64,000 nucleotides of DNA from Lachnospiraceae bacterium (GCA_017474455.1 JAFVHP010000048.1:62001-126000), one strand, 5' to 3'. Shown: positions 1-11,782, counted from the first letter of the stretch. The notes: generated from the letters alone by a model not told the origin. Made by a program: numbers and translations.

Positions 1-1
1 G

Positions 2-316
2 CCCTATGCGCTGCCGCCGCTCATGATCCTGCCGGAGATCGTTAAGGAACTGGAAGGCACCGGCATCGAGATATTTGCCGACTGCGGCATGGATACGGGT
101 TCAGATGTATTCAAGGCAGTTGCCCTCGGCGCCAAAGCAGTCAGTGTCGGCCGCGCCATGCTCCCGGCCCTGCAGGAAGGCGGTACGGAAGGGGTAAAGG
201 CGAAGATCACGCAGATGAACAATGAACTGATCCGTATGCTCAGTTTCACCGGTTTCAGAACACCTGGAGAAGCGGACGCGACCGTTCTCTGGAAAGACGG
301 AAAGCCGATGGCGTGA
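2..316 (+). CDS. FMN-dependent 2-hydroxy-acid oxidase/dehydrogenase, C-terminal part
   Basis: Only the last 104 codons are in the window; the reading frame enters from the left edge. The visible part holds the end of the FMN-binding TIM barrel: DCGMDTGSDVFKAVALGAKA matches the D-G-G/R-x-G-x-D-x-x-K-A-L-A-L-G-A segment of the lactate oxidase/glycolate oxidase family, which binds the FMN phosphate, followed by VGRAML and a C-terminal helix. These flavoproteins oxidise L-2-hydroxy acids such as lactate to 2-oxo acids. The usual second Gly of the DGG motif is replaced (DCGMDTG). The substrate cannot be told from this fragment. Confidence 0.85.
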   Translation, partial: PYALPPLMILPEIVKELEGTGIEIFADCGMDTGSDVFKAVALGAKAVSVGRAMLPALQEGGTEGVKAKITQMNNELIRMLSFTGFRTPGEADATVLWKDGKPMA

Positions 317-396
317 TACAATATATCAGTTAACAGCAGTTCTATAGAGAAAAGTCTTTAGCGATCAACATGTATATGCAATAAGGAGAAAAAGAC

Positions 397-921
397 ATGG
401 GAGACATTCTTGATATTTTCAAAGCGCGCAAGAGCGTGAACAGCTACACAGACGAACCGGTGACCCGCGAAGAGATCGACAAAGTGCTGACAGCCGGCAA
501 ATACGGCCCCAGCGGCATGAACAAACAGCCGGTCATTGCGATCGCGGTCACGGATCCGGATATGATCGCGAAGCTTCGCAAGATGAACCAGGATGTAATG
601 GGCATGTATGAGAGGGATCCTTTCTATGGCGCACCCTGCGTGATCGCGGTCCTCGCGAACAAAGAAAGCTTCACCCGCGTCTACGACGGTTCCATAGCGA
701 TCGGCTATATGCTGCTGGAAGCTTTCTCACTTGGTCTCGGCGCCCGCTGGATCCACCGCTGCAAAGAAGAGTTCGAAACGGAAGCAGGAAAGGAGATCCT
801 GAAGTCTCTCGGTATCGAGGGAGAATATGAAGGTATCGGGCACGTGATCCTCGGGCATGCTGCCGGCGAACTTCATCCCGACTTCGAAAAGAAAGAAGAT
901 TTTGCTTATTATATCGATTGA
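397..921 (+). CDS. Nitroreductase family flavoprotein
   Basis: A 174-residue single-domain protein of the FMN-dependent nitroreductase family. It starts with the family signature (residues about 9-50: KARKSVNSYTDEPVTREEI, then KYGPSGMNKQPV), where the Arg and Ser/Asn contact FMN. The central AIAIGYMLLEAFSLGLGARWIH-like helix and the C-terminal GHVILGHA strand complete the fold. These homodimers use NAD(P)H to reduce nitroaromatics, quinones or other electrophiles; the physiological substrate is not predictable. A strong ribosome site (AAGGAG) lies 8 bases before the ATG. The gene stands alone between the hydroxy-acid oxidase and a terminator-like hairpin. Confidence 0.85.
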   Translation: MGDILDIFKARKSVNSYTDEPVTREEIDKVLTAGKYGPSGMNKQPVIAIAVTDPDMIAKLRKMNQDVMGMYERDPFYGAPCVIAVLANKESFTRVYDGSIAIGYMLLEAFSLGLGARWIHRCKEEFETEAGKEILKSLGIEGEYEGIGHVILGHAAGELHPDFEKKEDFAYYID

Positions 922-948
922 CGCTGCATAAGCGGTTAGATAACAATT

Positions 949-990
949 AACCTCCCGGAGGACTGACAGTCCGGTCCACCGGGAGGTTTT
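949..990 (+). terminator. Intrinsic terminator after the nitroreductase gene
   Basis: CCTCCCGG (951-958) pairs with CCGGGAGG (979-986) and is followed by TTTT. It lies 30 bases after the nitroreductase stop and 50 bases before feoAB. A weak promoter-like pair (TTGACG 918-923, 17-base spacer, TAACAA 941-946) precedes it, so it could also act as a leader attenuator for feoAB; this is inference. Confidence 0.7.
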
Positions 991-1039
991 CAGGTAACGG
1001 CGGGAAATGCGGCCTGCCGGATGAAAAGGAACGGATCAG

Positions 1040-3400
1040 ATGACACTGAAGGAACTGGGTATAGGGGAACACGGTATAGTAACGGCTGTCGGCGGGGAAG
1101 GCGCGCTCAGACAGCATTTTCTGGATATGGGCATTATCCCGGGCGTCGAGGTCGCGGTCGTAAAGTACGCGCCGCTGGGCGATCCTGTGGAGATCAGGAT
1201 ACACGGCTATGAACTGACGCTGAGGCTGGATGACGCGGCCAGGATCGATATACAGAAAAAAGAAAAGGGTGATGAATCTGCAGAAGAAGAACTGCGCCCG
1301 CACAAACAGCAGCATCCCGGGCTCGGCGAAGGCGGCAGGTTCCATCCGAAGGGAAGCGGGGAACCGCTCCCCCCGGGCTCAGTCCTGACATTTGCCCTCG
1401 TCGGAAACCAGAACAGCGGCAAAACGACCCTGTTCAACCAGCTGACCGGTTCCAGGCAGCACGTCGGTAACTTTCCCGGCGTAACGGTAGACCGTAAGGA
1501 CGGAATGATAACAGGGATCAATGACCCTGCCTATACAGCTGTCATCACGGATCTGCCCGGTATTTACTCCATGTCACCGTATTCCAGTGAAGAACTGGTG
1601 TCCAGAAATTTCGTCCTTGAACAGAAGCCGAAAGCGATCATCAATATCGTCGACGCGACGAACATCGAAAGGAACCTTTATCTCACCATACAGCTTTTGG
1701 AAATGGGCGTTCCGGTAGTCGTTGCCCTGAATATGATGGATGAGATCGCCGGCAACGGCGGTTCGATAGATGTAAACCGGATGGAGGAAATGCTCGGCGT
1801 CCCGGTCGTGCCGATCTCCGCGGCAAAGAATTCCGGTGTCCGCGAACTGGTGGAACATGCGGTCCATATCGCGAAATATCAGGAAAAGCCTTCCAGGCAT
1901 GATTTCTGCGACGAGAACGACCACGGCGGCGCTGTCCACAGATGCCTGCACGCCGTGATACACCTGATCGACGATCACGCCAAAGCTGCCGGTATCCCGG
2001 TCCGCTTTGCCGCCGCCAAGGCCATTGAAGGAGACCGGCTGATCCTGGACCAGCTGGGGCTGGATGAAAATGAGCTGGAGATGCTGGAGCATATCACGAT
2101 CCAGATGGAAAAGGAACGCGGCCTGGACAGAAGCGCCGCCATGGCGGACATGCGGTTTTCCTTTATCATGAAAGTCTGCAGCAGCTGTGTGAAAAAGCCG
2201 CACGAGAGCAAAGAGCACGTCAGGAGCAGCCGGATCGACCGGATCGTCACCGGTAAATATACAGCCATCCCGCTGTTCATCGTGATCATGGGACTGGTCT
2301 TTTACCTGACTTTCAATGTGATCGGCGCTTTTCTGCAGGGCCTGATCGAGACCGGTATGGGTGCATTGTCCGGTGCAGTGGACAGCGCGCTGACAACTGC
2401 CGGTGTAAACCCGGTCATCCACGGCCTGATCATTGACGGCATATTCGAAGGTGTCGGAAGCGTCCTGAGCTTTCTGCCCATCATCGTGACCATGTTCTTT
2501 TTCCTGTCGATACTCGAAGACAGCGGATATATCGCCCGTGTAGCTTTCTTCATGGATAAACTGCTCAGAAAGATCGGCCTGTCCGGCCGCAGCATTGTAC
2601 CGATGCTGATCGGCTTCGGCTGTACTGTCCCGGCCGTTATGGCGACGAGGACGCTGCCCAGTGAAAGGGACCGCAAAATGACGATCCTTCTGACGCCTTT
2701 CATGAGCTGCACGGCCAAGCTTCCGATCTATGCCTTTTTTGTCAGCGCCTTCTTCCCGAAAAGGGGCGGCATCGTCATGACAGGGCTCTATATCATCGGC
2801 ATACTGACAGGCATCCTGGCGGCGCTGCTGTATAAAAAAACGATCTTCAAAGGGGAGCCTGTCCCCTTTGTGATGGAACTGCCGAATTACCGGATGCCGA
2901 GCGCGCGGAGCGTACTGCAGCTTCTGTGGGAAAAAACAAAAGACTTCCTGCAGAGGGCGTTTTCGGTCATCCTGGTCGCGACGATCGTGGTCTGGTTCAT
3001 GAAGAGCTTTGATTTCCATATGAATTTTGTCAGCGATTCCCAGCAGAGCATCCTGGCTGGTATAGCCGGGATAATCGCGCCTCTCTTCAGACCGGCCGGC
3101 ATCGGCGACTGGCGGATCGTGACTTCGCTGATCAGCGGCTTTATGGCAAAGGAGAGCGTTGTATCGGTACTGCAGGTACTGTTCGCGGCTGAAGGCGGTG
3201 TTGCGGCAGCGTTCGGCAAGGCTACGGCTGCAGCCGTCCTGGTATTCAGCCTGCTTTATACGCCGTGCGTAGCGGCCATCGCTTCCATCCGGCGCGAACT
3301 CGGCGGCAAATGGGCTGCCGCAGTCGTACTGTGGCAGTGTGCTTTGGCATGGGCCGGCGCTTTCATCATTCATCTCATAGGTATTGCGATATGGCACTGA
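1040..3400 (+). CDS. feoB: Ferrous iron transporter, FeoA-FeoB fusion
   Basis: Iron(II) uptake GTPase and membrane channel. Residues 1-75 are a FeoA SH3-like domain (LGIGEHGIVTAV, FLDMGIIPG), followed by a charged linker of about 40 residues and then FeoB. The G domain has G1 GNQNSGKT (122-129), a switch I region ending NFPGVTVDRKDG, G3 DLPG and G4 NMMD. The membrane part has two Gate motifs (LIGFGCTVPAVMATRT and FMSCTAKLPIY) and a C-terminal helix bundle. At 786 residues it is about as long as FeoA plus FeoB, so the fusion is genuine and not a frameshift. It overlaps the next small gene by 10 bases, forming a two-gene operon. Confidence 0.96.
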   Translation: MTLKELGIGEHGIVTAVGGEGALRQHFLDMGIIPGVEVAVVKYAPLGDPVEIRIHGYELTLRLDDAARIDIQKKEKGDESAEEELRPHKQQHPGLGEGGRFHPKGSGEPLPPGSVLTFALVGNQNSGKTTLFNQLTGSRQHVGNFPGVTVDRKDGMITGINDPAYTAVITDLPGIYSMSPYSSEELVSRNFVLEQKPKAIINIVDATNIERNLYLTIQLLEMGVPVVVALNMMDEIAGNGGSIDVNRMEEMLGVPVVPISAAKNSGVRELVEHAVHIAKYQEKPSRHDFCDENDHGGAVHRCLHAVIHLIDDHAKAAGIPVRFAAAKAIEGDRLILDQLGLDENELEMLEHITIQMEKERGLDRSAAMADMRFSFIMKVCSSCVKKPHESKEHVRSSRIDRIVTGKYTAIPLFIVIMGLVFYLTFNVIGAFLQGLIETGMGALSGAVDSALTTAGVNPVIHGLIIDGIFEGVGSVLSFLPIIVTMFFFLSILEDSGYIARVAFFMDKLLRKIGLSGRSIVPMLIGFGCTVPAVMATRTLPSERDRKMTILLTPFMSCTAKLPIYAFFVSAFFPKRGGIVMTGLYIIGILTGILAALLYKKTIFKGEPVPFVMELPNYRMPSARSVLQLLWEKTKDFLQRAFSVILVATIVVWFMKSFDFHMNFVSDSQQSILAGIAGIIAPLFRPAGIGDWRIVTSLISGFMAKESVVSVLQVLFAAEGGVAAAFGKATAAAVLVFSLLYTPCVAAIASIRRELGGKWAAAVVLWQCALAWAGAFIIHLIGIAIWH

Positions 3401-3552
3401 ATTTAGCGGATATCATTCTGATCATAATAATAGCGGCAGCCGCGGCTGCCGCTGTATGGCGTCTTGTAAAGAACAGGGGAAAGTCCTGCGGCTGCGGCTG
3501 TGAGAACTGTGTCAGCAAAAGCAGCTGCAAGGAGCCGGGACAAGGAAAGTAA
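3391..3552 (+). CDS. FeoB-associated Cys-rich membrane mini-protein
   Basis: A 53-residue protein: a single N-terminal membrane helix (LADIILIIIIAAAAAAAV) followed by a short cytosolic tail rich in Cys (CGCGCENC, then SKSSC) and Lys. This is the layout of the FeoB-associated Cys-rich membrane proteins found after feoB in Firmicutes; they are thought to assist FeoB, possibly by binding iron or a cluster, but the role is not established. The ATG at 3391 lies inside feoB, 10 bases before its stop, which points to translational coupling. Confidence 0.85.
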   Translation: MALNLADIILIIIIAAAAAAAVWRLVKNRGKSCGCGCENCVSKSSCKEPGQGK

Positions 3553-3600
3553 TGCTGTCGGGAAAACCATTTCGACCGGACCGCGTGAGCGGGATGAGGA

Positions 3601-3627
3601 AGCTGGTGCGCGGGCACCGGCTTTTTA
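3601..3627 (+). terminator. Intrinsic terminator of the feo operon
   Basis: GCTGGTGC and GCACCGGC form an 8-base stem with a GCGG loop followed by five T. It lies 50 bases after the Cys-rich gene and abuts the stop codon of the convergent gene at 3625. Confidence 0.85.
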
Positions 3628-4521
3628 TTCGTATACGAAGCCGCTGTGTTCCCCGAGCGGCTTTTCCAGAAGGTCCGGGTTCCGGAATATGTGTTTGATC
3701 AGTTTCAGGCTCCGGACGAAGTAAAAACCGTCCGCGATCCTCTCATCGAGCGTAACGCCGATATCGATCAGGGTACGGAGCTGTTTCGTCCCGTCAGGCA
3801 TCCGCACTTCATCCTTGTAATAGGTACCGATCGTAACGATGATACTGTTGGTGCCGTAATTGGCCAGATGGTGGTAAACGGCAGGGCCGCCGATGCTGCC
3901 CAGATTACTGGCGAGGATCGTCGTATAGTGCGTATCACCGTCTGTAAGGATCTTCGGATTGATGCCCCAGAAATCCAGATAGCGGATAATACGGATCGCC
4001 AGTGCCAGGATCGGCATGGGTATCTTCGCGAAGGCATCGATGACGGAATCTATGCCGCCGGTCGAATGCTCGCTTTTTCGTGTTTCATTTACATTACCGA
4101 CGATCTTCCGGCTGATGGAGGAGAGGGTATCATCATCCTCCGGAACGAGCACCATCAGGGATTCCTCTGCGCCGTCGGCGAAACGGCGTTTGACGATAAA
4201 ACTGAGGCTGATCTCGTCCCGCTCATAGGTGCGGTATCCCTGGATATAGCGGTTCATCAGGGGTCTTTCCCTAACCATCCTGGCGAGCGCCGTGATGGCA
4301 CAGTGGAAGACGGTCGTCTTATATTCCGGATGGGAGGCGTTTTCCTTATCCAGCCATTCCATCAGTTCTGTGATATCCAGCGTATCGTGCATGTAGACTT
4401 CACAGTCTGTACGCTTGGGCCACAGATACCCCATGATACTCTGAAGCCCCGGTGTCCTGACCAGTCTGGCATCGCGCCGGTCGCCCCATTTTCTTTTCTT
4501 TCCAGATTTCTGTTCAGACAT
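3625..4521 (-). CDS. Lone 2-oxo-acid dehydrogenase E2-like acyltransferase domain protein
   Basis: A 298-residue stand-alone domain of the chloramphenicol acetyltransferase/E2 catalytic superfamily, without lipoyl or peripheral-subunit-binding domains. The fold is supported by the N-terminal RRDARLVRTPGLQSIMGYLWP strand, the THYTTILASNLGSIGGP strand typical of E2 cores, and the C-terminal motif. The E2 catalytic motif HRxxDG is here ERIADG: Glu260 stands where the catalytic His belongs. As I recall, related lone E2-like proteins of Firmicutes share this change, so it may not be a CoA acyltransferase of the usual type. The gene follows the acyl-CoA ligase gene by 14 bases and is the last gene of the extended ATP synthase operon. 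Substrate unknown. Confidence 0.75.
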   Translation of the reverse strand: MSEQKSGKKRKWGDRRDARLVRTPGLQSIMGYLWPKRTDCEVYMHDTLDITELMEWLDKENASHPEYKTTVFHCAITALARMVRERPLMNRYIQGYRTYERDEISLSFIVKRRFADGAEESLMVLVPEDDDTLSSISRKIVGNVNETRKSEHSTGGIDSVIDAFAKIPMPILALAIRIIRYLDFWGINPKILTDGDTHYTTILASNLGSIGGPAVYHHLANYGTNSIIVTIGTYYKDEVRMPDGTKQLRTLIDIGVTLDERIADGFYFVRSLKLIKHIFRNPDLLEKPLGEHSGFVYE

Positions 4522-4535
4522 ATTTGCTCTACCTC

Positions 4536-6368
4536 TTAAGCCGTCCGTTTGTCCGTACCGCCCTCCGCTGCCGGATCACCTGCAGCCGGATCTGTCTGTG
4601 ACGGCTGCATGGCTTCCCTTTCCGCTTCTTCTTCCAGGAGGCGGTAAGCCACTTTGCCGACCAGTGTTTTGGGAAGCTCTTTCCGGAAGATGATCTCTTT
4701 CGGCAGTGCATAGGCGGCAATATGTGTACGAAGATAAGACATCAGTTCTTCTTTGAGTGCCTCAGTTTCTTCAAAGCCGTCCCGGAGGACGATATATGCG
4801 CGTACCCTGTGCATCCTGCGCGGATCGGGAACACCGATGACACAGCTGCAGGAGACGGCGGGGAAACTGTCGATCAGGTTTTCTATCCTGCCGGGATAGA
4901 CATTATATCCGTTGGTGATGATCAGTCTTTTTATGCGCTGTCGGAAATAGACGTAACCTTCTTCATCCATGATCCCCAGATCGCCCGTCAGCAGCCATGT
5001 CCTGCCGTCAGAAAGAGTGCGCAGTGCTTTTTTCGTTTCTTCTTCCGCGTCCAGATAGCCCAGCATAAGGGTCGGTCCGGTCAGAATGATCTCACCTTCT
5101 TCGCCGCAGGGAAGTTCCAGTTCTTCAAGCGGGGGAAGCTCCCCGTCAGGCAGTTCTTCAAAACGGGAACTGCCGGTCATCGGCCTGACGATCTTATAAT
5201 ACATGTCGGCAAAGGGAAGCCCGATGCTGCCTTCTTTGAAACGGTCAACAGGGGTGAGGCAGCTGGCCGTTACGCATTCGGTCAGACCGTAGCCCTCACG
5301 GATCTGGATATCCGCTCCGCGCTCCTGAAGGAAAGCGTCGATCTTCTTTTTCAGTTCCACAGAAAGGGAATCACCTCCGCAGAAAACGCCTTTCAGGAAA
5401 GAAAGATCGGCGTTTTCAAACTCGGGAAGATGGAGAAGGGCTTCAAAGATGGTCGGGACGCCGGCGATAAAGCTGGGGTGCTTTTTCAGCAGCATCTGTG
5501 CGTAGGAGCGGCTGTTGAACGTCGGCATCAGGATACAGCCCGCGCCGTAGCAGAGGACAGTATGGAGATTGATCCCGAGGCCGAAACCGTGGAAGCACGG
5601 CATACAGCTCAGCATGGTCAGCCCGTTCTTAAATTCCATACCGATCGCGTTCCTTACCTGCATGGCGCAGGCGTTGAAGTTCAGATCGGAAAGGCAGATA
5701 CCTTTGGGCAGGCCGGTGGTACCGCCGCTGTAGAGGATCACGGCGGTATGTTCTTTATCGAAAACGGGTTCCGGCAGGGAAACGCTTTCCTTCCGGCCCA
5801 TACGCATGAACTGTTTCCAGGAAAGATCGGGGGATACAGGATATTTCAGGTATTCCCTGCCTTTTTTGAGGATATACAGAAGAGCCAGGTGGGGAGGCAG
5901 TTCCTCCTGCATCCTGGCAGTTATGATCAGCGGGGCGCTGCCGGCAAGTTCCGGACTGTCCGCAGCCTCACGGACTTTTTCATAGAACATGTCCGCCGTA
6001 ACGACGGCCCTGCTTTTCGAGACTATCAGATAGTAGGTGATCTCCGTTTTCGCCGAAAGGGGATGTACCATATTCGCGGCGGCCCCGATCCGGTTCAGCG
6101 CGTAAAAAGCGATCAGCGCCTGCGGGATATTGGGCAGACAGATCGTGACTCGGTCGCCCCTTCCGATACCGAGGGACGTAAACGCCCTGGCGGCGCAGAG
6201 GATCAGTTCAACAAATCGGCGGTAGGAGGTCTTTATACCGTAGAATTCATACGCCGGTTCTTCCGGGTATACGCCCGTAATATATTCGACCATCTGGAAC
6301 ATGGTCTTTTCAGGATATTCCAGATGGTCGAGAAATTCAGGATTTGTATCGGCTGTGTTGATGCTCAT
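4536..6368 (-). CDS. AMP-forming acyl-CoA ligase family protein
   Basis: A 610-residue adenylate-forming enzyme of the fatty-acyl-CoA synthetase type. It has the P-loop-like motif YSGGTTGLPKG (213-223), the GYGLTECV motif, the TGDLG hinge-region Asp, RIKRLIITNGYNVYP, and the C-terminal catalytic Lys in PKTLVGKVAYR. It should activate a carboxylic acid with ATP to an acyl-adenylate and then a thioester. The C-terminal 30 residues are an acidic, Pro/Ala-rich tail. Its ATG follows the atpC stop with no gap (TAAATG), so translation is coupled to the ATP synthase operon. The acid substrate and the acceptor (CoA or a carrier) are not predictable. Confidence 0.85.
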   Translation of the reverse strand: MSINTADTNPEFLDHLEYPEKTMFQMVEYITGVYPEEPAYEFYGIKTSYRRFVELILCAARAFTSLGIGRGDRVTICLPNIPQALIAFYALNRIGAAANMVHPLSAKTEITYYLIVSKSRAVVTADMFYEKVREAADSPELAGSAPLIITARMQEELPPHLALLYILKKGREYLKYPVSPDLSWKQFMRMGRKESVSLPEPVFDKEHTAVILYSGGTTGLPKGICLSDLNFNACAMQVRNAIGMEFKNGLTMLSCMPCFHGFGLGINLHTVLCYGAGCILMPTFNSRSYAQMLLKKHPSFIAGVPTIFEALLHLPEFENADLSFLKGVFCGGDSLSVELKKKIDAFLQERGADIQIREGYGLTECVTASCLTPVDRFKEGSIGLPFADMYYKIVRPMTGSSRFEELPDGELPPLEELELPCGEEGEIILTGPTLMLGYLDAEEETKKALRTLSDGRTWLLTGDLGIMDEEGYVYFRQRIKRLIITNGYNVYPGRIENLIDSFPAVSCSCVIGVPDPRRMHRVRAYIVLRDGFEETEALKEELMSYLRTHIAAYALPKEIIFRKELPKTLVGKVAYRLLEEEAEREAMQPSQTDPAAGDPAAEGGTDKRTA

Positions 6369-6773
6369 TTATTTCCCTGCAGAGGAGAGTCTGACCAGAG
6401 CCCTGCGAAGCTTGGCTTCGGCGCGTACACGTGCTTCATTCGAGAGCCTTGCGTCATCCAGTCTTTCCTGTGCAGCCTTTTTCGCGCTTTCGGCCCGTTC
6501 GACATCGATCTCATTGCTCCATTCCCAGGTGGTCGGGATGACGCGGCAGAGATTGTCCATCATGGAAAGCATGCCGCCCATACAGGCAGCTTTCTGTTCT
6601 GTCCCGTCGGGGAGTCTGACCGTAGCCGTACCCATGCCGATGGCGGTACAGTAATCTATGTGTTTTGCCAGAATGGCAATGTCGCCATGGACCGAGCGGA
6701 GAGAGATGCTTTCCACTTCACCGTCATAGATCAGTCCGTCCATGGTAACGACCTGTAACTGAAAGGTTGCCAT
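6369..6773 (-). CDS. atpC: ATP synthase epsilon subunit
   Basis: A 134-residue F1 central-stalk subunit. The N-terminal beta-sandwich starts FQLQVVTMDGLIYDGEVESI and is followed by the C-terminal helical hairpin (ERAESAKKAAQERL). It couples rotation to catalysis and can inhibit ATP hydrolysis. It is the last of the canonical atp genes, 18 bases after atpD, and is directly joined to the acyl-CoA ligase gene. Confidence 0.95.
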   Translation of the reverse strand: MATFQLQVVTMDGLIYDGEVESISLRSVHGDIAILAKHIDYCTAIGMGTATVRLPDGTEQKAACMGGMLSMMDNLCRVIPTTWEWSNEIDVERAESAKKAAQERLDDARLSNEARVRAEAKLRRALVRLSSAGK

Positions 6774-6791
6774 ACGATCCCTCCAAAATGA

Positions 6792-8201
<1,410 letters not shown>

Positions 8202-8224
8202 TCAATAAACCAATGCAGCAGATA

Positions 8225-9160
8225 TTACTGTCCTTCGGCGCCCGCGACGATCTCGGTGATCTCCTGTGTGATGCTGGCCTGTCTTGCACGGTTGTAGTAC
8301 AGGCTCAGTTTCTCGATCATTTCGCCCGCATTGTCCGTCGCCGCCTCCATGGCGGTCCGGCGTGCGGCCAGCTCACTGGCAACGGAAATATTCACACTGG
8401 TATAGACCAGGCCGGCCAGATATTCCGGCACGATCGTATTGAATACCGATTCGGAATCGGGTTCATACAGAATAACGCCCAGGTCTTTTGCCTCAAGCGA
8501 AGCCGCAACGTCTTCGGCAGCTTTCTTTGCAGCACTGTTTTTGCCGTCGTCGTTCATTTCCTCCCACTCGAGCGTATGCTCCAGAAGATCGGAAAGGGGC
8601 AGGAAGGATATGGCGCGCGGGATCTGGGAAAGCATGGATACAAAATCAGTGTAGCAGAGCATGACATGCCCGTAATGGTTCGCGCTGAATTCATTGCAGA
8701 TCAGCTTCGCGATGCCGAAACTGTCCGAAACGGAGATCCGGGCGACTTCGGCATATTCCTCAGTGAGGATATTGACGCCTCTGCGGCGGAAATACTCCAC
8801 CGCTTTTTTGCCGACCGGCAGGACATCGATGTCTTTGCCTGCCCGTTCTGCTTCCATGAACTTGAACAGGTTCGAATTATAACCGCCCGCCAGGCCTCTG
8901 TCGCCGGCAATGACGATATAGAGCCATCTGTTCTCGTCCGCCCCCGATTTTGTGTAGGGAGACTGGAAATCATTGTTCTCCCTGGCAATATCTGTCAGCG
9001 TGCTCTTAAGGATATTCAGATAAGGCTTGGAGTGATCCGCCTTTTCCTTGGCCTTTCTGAGCTTGGAAGCAGCCACCAGCTGCATGGCTTTGGTGATCTG
9101 CATGGTATTCTGAACGCTTTTGATCCGGAGCTTTACGGCCTTCATATTAGATGCAGCCAT
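8225..9160 (-). CDS. atpG: ATP synthase gamma subunit
   Basis: The 311-residue rotor shaft. N- and C-terminal helices that form the coiled coil are recognisable (MKAVKLRIKSVQNTMQITKA near the start, RRTAMEAATDNAGEMIE near the end). It is about 20-25 residues longer than the usual bacterial gamma; the extra length sits in the central Rossmann-like part, around the stretch NDDGKNSAAKKAAEDVAASL. It is placed between atpA and atpD as in nearly all bacterial operons. Confidence 0.96.
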   Translation of the reverse strand: MAASNMKAVKLRIKSVQNTMQITKAMQLVAASKLRKAKEKADHSKPYLNILKSTLTDIARENNDFQSPYTKSGADENRWLYIVIAGDRGLAGGYNSNLFKFMEAERAGKDIDVLPVGKKAVEYFRRRGVNILTEEYAEVARISVSDSFGIAKLICNEFSANHYGHVMLCYTDFVSMLSQIPRAISFLPLSDLLEHTLEWEEMNDDGKNSAAKKAAEDVAASLEAKDLGVILYEPDSESVFNTIVPEYLAGLVYTSVNISVASELAARRTAMEAATDNAGEMIEKLSLYYNRARQASITQEITEIVAGAEGQ

Positions 9161-9177
9161 GAATTATCCTCCGTCAG

Positions 9178-10704
<1,527 letters not shown>

Positions 10705-10733
10705 TTATTCACATCCTCATGCTAAGAGCTGGT

Positions 10734-11273
10734 TTACAGTACGATCTGGTCGACCCTCTTGCGGATCTCGGAGAGCCTGCCTGCCACTGTCCCGTCAAGG
10801 AGCCTGCCTTCAAGCTCGACCTTCAGGCCGCCGATCAGTGAAGGATCGGTCTTTGCGGTAAGCTCAATGGTCTTGCCGCTTTGCTTTTCAAGGCTTTCCT
10901 TCAGTGCGGACAGCTGTTCGGTGCTCAGCGCGACGGCACTGGTGACGGTGGCGGAAGCGATACCGTTGTCTTCGTTATAGAGCGCTTTGAAAGTGTTCCG
11001 GTCGGAAGAGAACGTACGCAGGGCCCCGTTTTCCAGAAGGATCTTCAGAAAATTCAGGATATAAGGGTGTACCCGGCCGCCGAATGCCTCGTCGAGAAGG
11101 GAAAGACGGAGCTTTTTTTTGACAGACGGCTCAGACAGCAGCTTTATGTAATCGGGATTCTCTTTTAACAGGGAATCGACCATATCAAGCTGCTGCAGGA
11201 TCTCTTCCGAGATCTGCTCCTCTTTGGCGAGCTGGTACAGGCTTTGTCCGTAAACGCTGGAAGCAGTCGTCAT
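10734..11273 (-). CDS. atpH: ATP synthase delta subunit
   Basis: The 179-residue peripheral-stalk subunit (OSCP/delta family) linking subunit b to the top of alpha. It shows the N-terminal helical domain (VYGQSLYQLAKEE) and the conserved C-terminal strand-rich signature (DPSLIGGLKVELEGRLLDGT). It overlaps atpF by 4 bases (ATGA). Confidence 0.95.
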   Translation of the reverse strand: MTTASSVYGQSLYQLAKEEQISEEILQQLDMVDSLLKENPDYIKLLSEPSVKKKLRLSLLDEAFGGRVHPYILNFLKILLENGALRTFSSDRNTFKALYNEDNGIASATVTSAVALSTEQLSALKESLEKQSGKTIELTAKTDPSLIGGLKVELEGRLLDGTVAGRLSEIRKRVDQIVL

Positions 11274-11782
11274 GATGCCTCCCCTACGCCGCGGATGAAG
11301 TCCTCAATGAGCTTCTTGTGATCCTCTTCACGGATCTCCTTTTCAACGACCTTGCCGGCAATATCCATGGCGAGCCCGCCGATCTCATCCTTGACTTCAT
11401 TGAGAGCCTTTTTGCGCTCCTGGGCTATATCGGCTTCGGCACGCTGCTTGATGCCGGCGGCCTCATCCTTCGCCTCGGATACGATCGCTTCAGCCTTGGC
11501 GGAAGCTTCCTTTTCAGCGCTCTTCATGATCCTGGCCGCTTCATCACGCGCCTCGGATATGCTGCTCTCATAGGAGTTCTTCATCTCAATGGCTTCTTCT
11601 TTGGCGGTCTTGGCGTCCCTGATCTCTTTGTCGGCCAGTTCCTGCCGCTTTTTCAGGATGTTGTTGATCGGTTTGAAGAGGAACTTCTTGATCAGGAACA
11701 GCTGAATAAACAGGTTCAGGATCTGCGCGATAAATGTCCAGGGGACTAATGTGACCAATGATTGAGTTTCGTTCATAGGCAT
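11270..11782 (-). CDS. atpF: ATP synthase b subunit
   Basis: A 170-residue stator subunit: one N-terminal membrane helix (WTFIAQILNLFIQLFLI) and a long charged helix rich in Ala/Glu/Lys that dimerises as a right-handed coiled coil. The segment FLFKPINNILKKRQELADKE is typical of the family. Stop overlaps the atpH start. Confidence 0.95.
   Translation of the reverse strand: MPMNETQSLVTLVPWTFIAQILNLFIQLFLIKKFLFKPINNILKKRQELADKEIRDAKTAKEEAIEMKNSYESSISEARDEAARIMKSAEKEASAKAEAIVSEAKDEAAGIKQRAEADIAQERKKALNEVKDEIGGLAMDIAGKVVEKEIREEDHKKLIEDFIRGVGEAS

Noticed and set aside
1040-1270. The FeoA part as a separate gene joined by a sequencing error
   Set aside because: The frame is open through a natural linker, and FeoA-FeoB fusions are known in Clostridia.
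1574-3397. A 607-codon open frame on the minus strand opposite feoB
   Set aside because: It is the antisense shadow of a clearly coding gene; composition is rich in Arg, Gln, His and Asp, with no family motif and no ribosome site.
4722-6758. A 678-codon plus-strand frame opposite the acyl-CoA ligase and atpC genes
   Set aside because: It covers two recognised minus-strand genes and has no protein-like motif; long antisense frames are expected from the codon bias here.
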